DNA of 6,165 bases from an uncultured Rhodoplanes sp. (GTDB lineage: Bacteria > Pseudomonadota > Alphaproteobacteria > Rhizobiales > Xanthobacteraceae). The notes beneath the pieces were generated by a model. That model was not told the origin of the DNA. It saw nothing but the letters and a program-made list of their open reading frames with translations, and ran no database searches. Shown here one piece after another: positions 4,743 to 6,165 of the stretch (the stretch's first letter is position 1; every line of letters starts with the position of its first letter). The stretch is from the NCBI GenBank assembly GCA_936924235.1, contig CAKZHN010000113.1, positions 1 to 6,165 on the forward strand, written 5' to 3'. The position numbers and the translations under genes are program-made.

Positions 4743-5737
4743 AAGGCCTCGGTGTTCTCTACGCCGCCCTGCTGCTGGCCGTCTACGCGACCGCAACGGT
4801 TTCGGCGGAGGACGCCCCGATGCAGCTCGAAGCAAAAATTCCGCTCGGCAATGTCGCCGGGCGGATCGACCATCTCGCGGTCGATCTCAAGCGCGGCCAT
4901 GTGTTCATTGCCGAGCTCGGCAACAACACGGTCGGCGTGGTCGATGTGGCCAAGCGCACCGTCGTTCACCGCATCACCGGCCTGAGCGAGCCCCAGGGCG
5001 TCGGCTATCTCGACGCCCAAGATATGCTGTACGCGGCCAATGCCGGCGACGGCTCGGTCCATCTCTATCGCGGCGACGACTTCACCGAACGCGGCCGGAT
5101 CGCGCTCGGCTCGGATGCCGACAACATCCGCTTCGACCCCAAGGGCGCGCGGCTGGTGGTCGGCTACGGCAGCGGCGCGCTGTCGGTGATCGACCCGGCG
5201 ACCGCCAGGCCGGTCGCGAACCACGCGCTGAAGGCCCACCCCGAAAGCTTCCAGATCGACGCCAAGACCGACCGCATCTTCGTCAACCTGCCCGAAGCCC
5301 ATGCCATCGCGGTGCTGGAGCGATCGAGCGGCAAGCTCGTCACGCAATGGCCGATGAGCCACGCCGCGAACTTCGCCATGGCGCTGGACCGCGACCAGCC
5401 GCGCGTGTTCACCGTGTTCCGCAAGCCCGCGAAGCTCGTCGGATTTGCCACCGACAGCGGCCAAGTGGGCGGCCAAGTGGTGGGCGAGGTCGACACCTGC
5501 GGCGACGTCGACGATCTGTTCATCGACGCCAGGCGGCAGCGCATCTACGTTATCTGCGGCGAAGGCTTCGTCGATGTGTTCGACGCGCGGGACAAGCTGC
5601 CGCGGCTCGGCCGTGTGCCGACGGTCGAGGGAGCCCGGACCGGGCTGTTCGTGCCGGACTTGGATCGGCTTTACGTCGCGGTGCGCGCGCGGGGCAGGGA
5701 GCCCGCCGCGCTTTGGGTGTTCCAGCCCGGTCCGTGA
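4739..5737 (+). CDS. Secreted YncE-like beta-propeller protein
   Basis: The 332-residue product has a signal peptide (residues 1-23, ending VSA before EDA) and a series of about 40-residue blade repeats from residue 40 onward. Blade-like units include DHLAVDLKRGHVFIAELGNNTVGVVDV (44-70), PQGVGYLDAQDMLYAANAGDGSVHLY (85-110), ADNIRFDPKGARLVVGYGSGALSVID (127-152) and PESFQIDAKTDRIFVNLPEAHAIAVLE (168-194). This is the YVTN/YncE pattern of periplasmic propellers, which mostly bind partners or ligands. C254 (in DTCGDVDD) and C273 (in VICGEG) may form a disulfide; no CxxCH haem site is present. A perfect 12-base tandem duplication at 5457-5480 adds four residues in a loop. The start overlaps the stop of the ATP-grasp gene (ATGA), and GGTGGAG at 4724-4730 supports it. 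Its stop codon lies in a hairpin loop, and the last gene follows after 25 bases. Confidence 0.88.
   Translation: MKGLGVLYAALLLAVYATATVSAEDAPMQLEAKIPLGNVAGRIDHLAVDLKRGHVFIAELGNNTVGVVDVAKRTVVHRITGLSEPQGVGYLDAQDMLYAANAGDGSVHLYRGDDFTERGRIALGSDADNIRFDPKGARLVVGYGSGALSVIDPATARPVANHALKAHPESFQIDAKTDRIFVNLPEAHAIAVLERSSGKLVTQWPMSHAANFAMALDRDQPRVFTVFRKPAKLVGFATDSGQVGGQVVGEVDTCGDVDDLFIDARRQRIYVICGEGFVDVFDARDKLPRLGRVPTVEGARTGLFVPDLDRLYVAVRARGREPAALWVFQPGP
5457..5480 (+). repeat. Perfect 12-base tandem duplication inside the propeller gene
   Basis: The unit GCGGCCAAGTGG occurs twice in a row (5457-5468 and 5469-5480). It keeps the reading frame and encodes the repeated residues SGQVGGQVVG in a loop between propeller blades. 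The perfect identity points to a recent slippage event. Confidence 0.85.
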
Positions 5738-5746
5738 AGGGCCGGG
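5726..5746 (+). repeat. Strong hairpin with the propeller stop codon in its loop
   Basis: CCCGGTCC (5726-5733) pairs with GGGCCGGG (5739-5746) as an eight-pair stem with one G-U pair, around the loop GTGAA (5734-5738). The loop contains the TGA stop of the propeller gene. There is no T run after it, and the next gene starts 16 bases later, so it is more likely an intercistronic stability or attenuation element than a full terminator. Confidence 0.6.
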
Positions 5747-5762
5747 AACGGTGGTGCGAGTG

Positions 5763-6165
5763 ATGGCGATGCGGCGGTGCGTCGGTCGGACGGCGTGGAC
5801 AGCCATCCCTGCGGGCTTGGTTCTGGCGGGTGTTGTCGTGTCCGGGCCAGCGCTGGCGTACCGGCCGTTCGACGGCACGGACGCGGCCGTGGCGGACCTG
5901 CACGAGGTCGAAGTCGAATTGCAGCCCGCCGGCATCCAACGCACCCCGGACCAGAAGACGCTGATCGCGCCGGCCTTTGTCTACAACTACGGCTTTGGCA
6001 AGAACTGGGAGCTGGTGCTCGAAGGCCAGCTTGAAACGCCATTGTCGCCATCGGGGACTTCGACCTTCACGGAAGCCGGCGCATTCCTCAAAGGCGTTCT
6101 GCGGCCGGGCTCGTTGCAGGATCAGCCGGGGCCGAGCGTCGCAACCGAATTCGGGGTGCTGTTGC
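5763..6165 (+). CDS. Exported protein, possibly an outer-membrane beta-barrel (partial)
   Basis: An open frame of 134 codons runs off the right edge with G/C-biased third positions, so this is the 5' part of a real gene. A signal peptide covers about residues 1-32 (ending ALA before YRPFDG). The visible mature part starts YRPFDGTDAAVAD, then has EVEVELQPAGIQRT, TLIAPAFVYNYGFGKNWELVLEGQLETPLSP and TEAGAFLKGVLRPG. Alternating polar and apolar residues, with strands such as FVYNYGFGKNWELVLEGQ, suggest an outer-membrane beta-barrel, perhaps like the phenol-degradation MetA-type transporters. I recall similar uncharacterised proteins but no function. The start could be ATG at 5763, ATG at 5769, or GTG at 5751, 5754 or 5760; none has a strong ribosome binding site. 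It lies 25 bases after the propeller gene, so it is probably in the same operon. Confidence 0.72.
   Translation, partial: MAMRRCVGRTAWTAIPAGLVLAGVVVSGPALAYRPFDGTDAAVADLHEVEVELQPAGIQRTPDQKTLIAPAFVYNYGFGKNWELVLEGQLETPLSPSGTSTFTEAGAFLKGVLRPGSLQDQPGPSVATEFGVLL

Noticed and set aside
3270..4835. Long minus-strand open frames (220 and 295 codons) opposite the ATP-grasp region
   Set aside because: Low-complexity R/H/D-rich translations opposite well supported genes; no ribosome binding site or motif.
4697..5944. A 415-codon open frame on the minus strand opposite the propeller gene
   Set aside because: Same codon-bias shadow. It crosses three plus-strand genes and has no recognisable domain, while the plus strand shows clear propeller repeats.

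Overview
The window is GC-rich DNA with strong third-position G/C bias. Its codon use and gene families (a DUF6898-like small protein, TauE/SafE permease, LppY/LpqO-type DUF1259 protein, Cj0069-type ATP-grasp) suggest an alphaproteobacterium, most likely of the Bradyrhizobium/Rhodopseudomonas group. That placement is inferred from remembered family resemblance, not from a search. I see no RNA gene, insertion sequence, CRISPR array or phage gene.

Layout. (1) Bases 1-121, minus strand: the N-terminus of a membrane-anchored protein, probably a sensor, running off the left edge. (2) 263-460, plus: a small conserved protein that starts on GTG. (3) 461-692: a non-coding gap with a small dyad and a -10-like hexamer before (4) 693-1565, plus: a TauE/SafE-type permease. 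(5) 1566-1937: a 372-base gap without a convincing gene but with several inverted repeats, including a nested 34-base hairpin and three hairpins in a row. It looks like the promoter and structured leader of the gene set that follows. (6) 1938 to the right edge, plus: six closely spaced genes that look like one operon. They encode a secreted two-domain DUF1259 protein, a secreted cupin, a small secreted two-cysteine protein, a cytoplasmic Cj0069-type ATP-grasp-like protein, a secreted YncE-like beta-propeller (ATGA overlap with the gene before it), and the start of another exported protein that may be a beta-barrel.

How the genes may work together. Five of the six operon products carry export signals, and two of them (DUF1259 and cupin) have histidine patterns typical of metal sites. 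The ATP-grasp-like enzyme is the only one predicted to stay in the cytoplasm. This suggests an envelope system in which one cytoplasmic ATP-dependent step supports several periplasmic or outer-membrane proteins. I know of no described pathway with this gene set, so its substrate and purpose are open. Two of the gene ends (cupin and propeller) have a stop codon in the loop of a GC-rich hairpin, possibly tuning expression between the genes. The permease and the small GTG-start gene are separated from the operon by long gaps and are probably independent.
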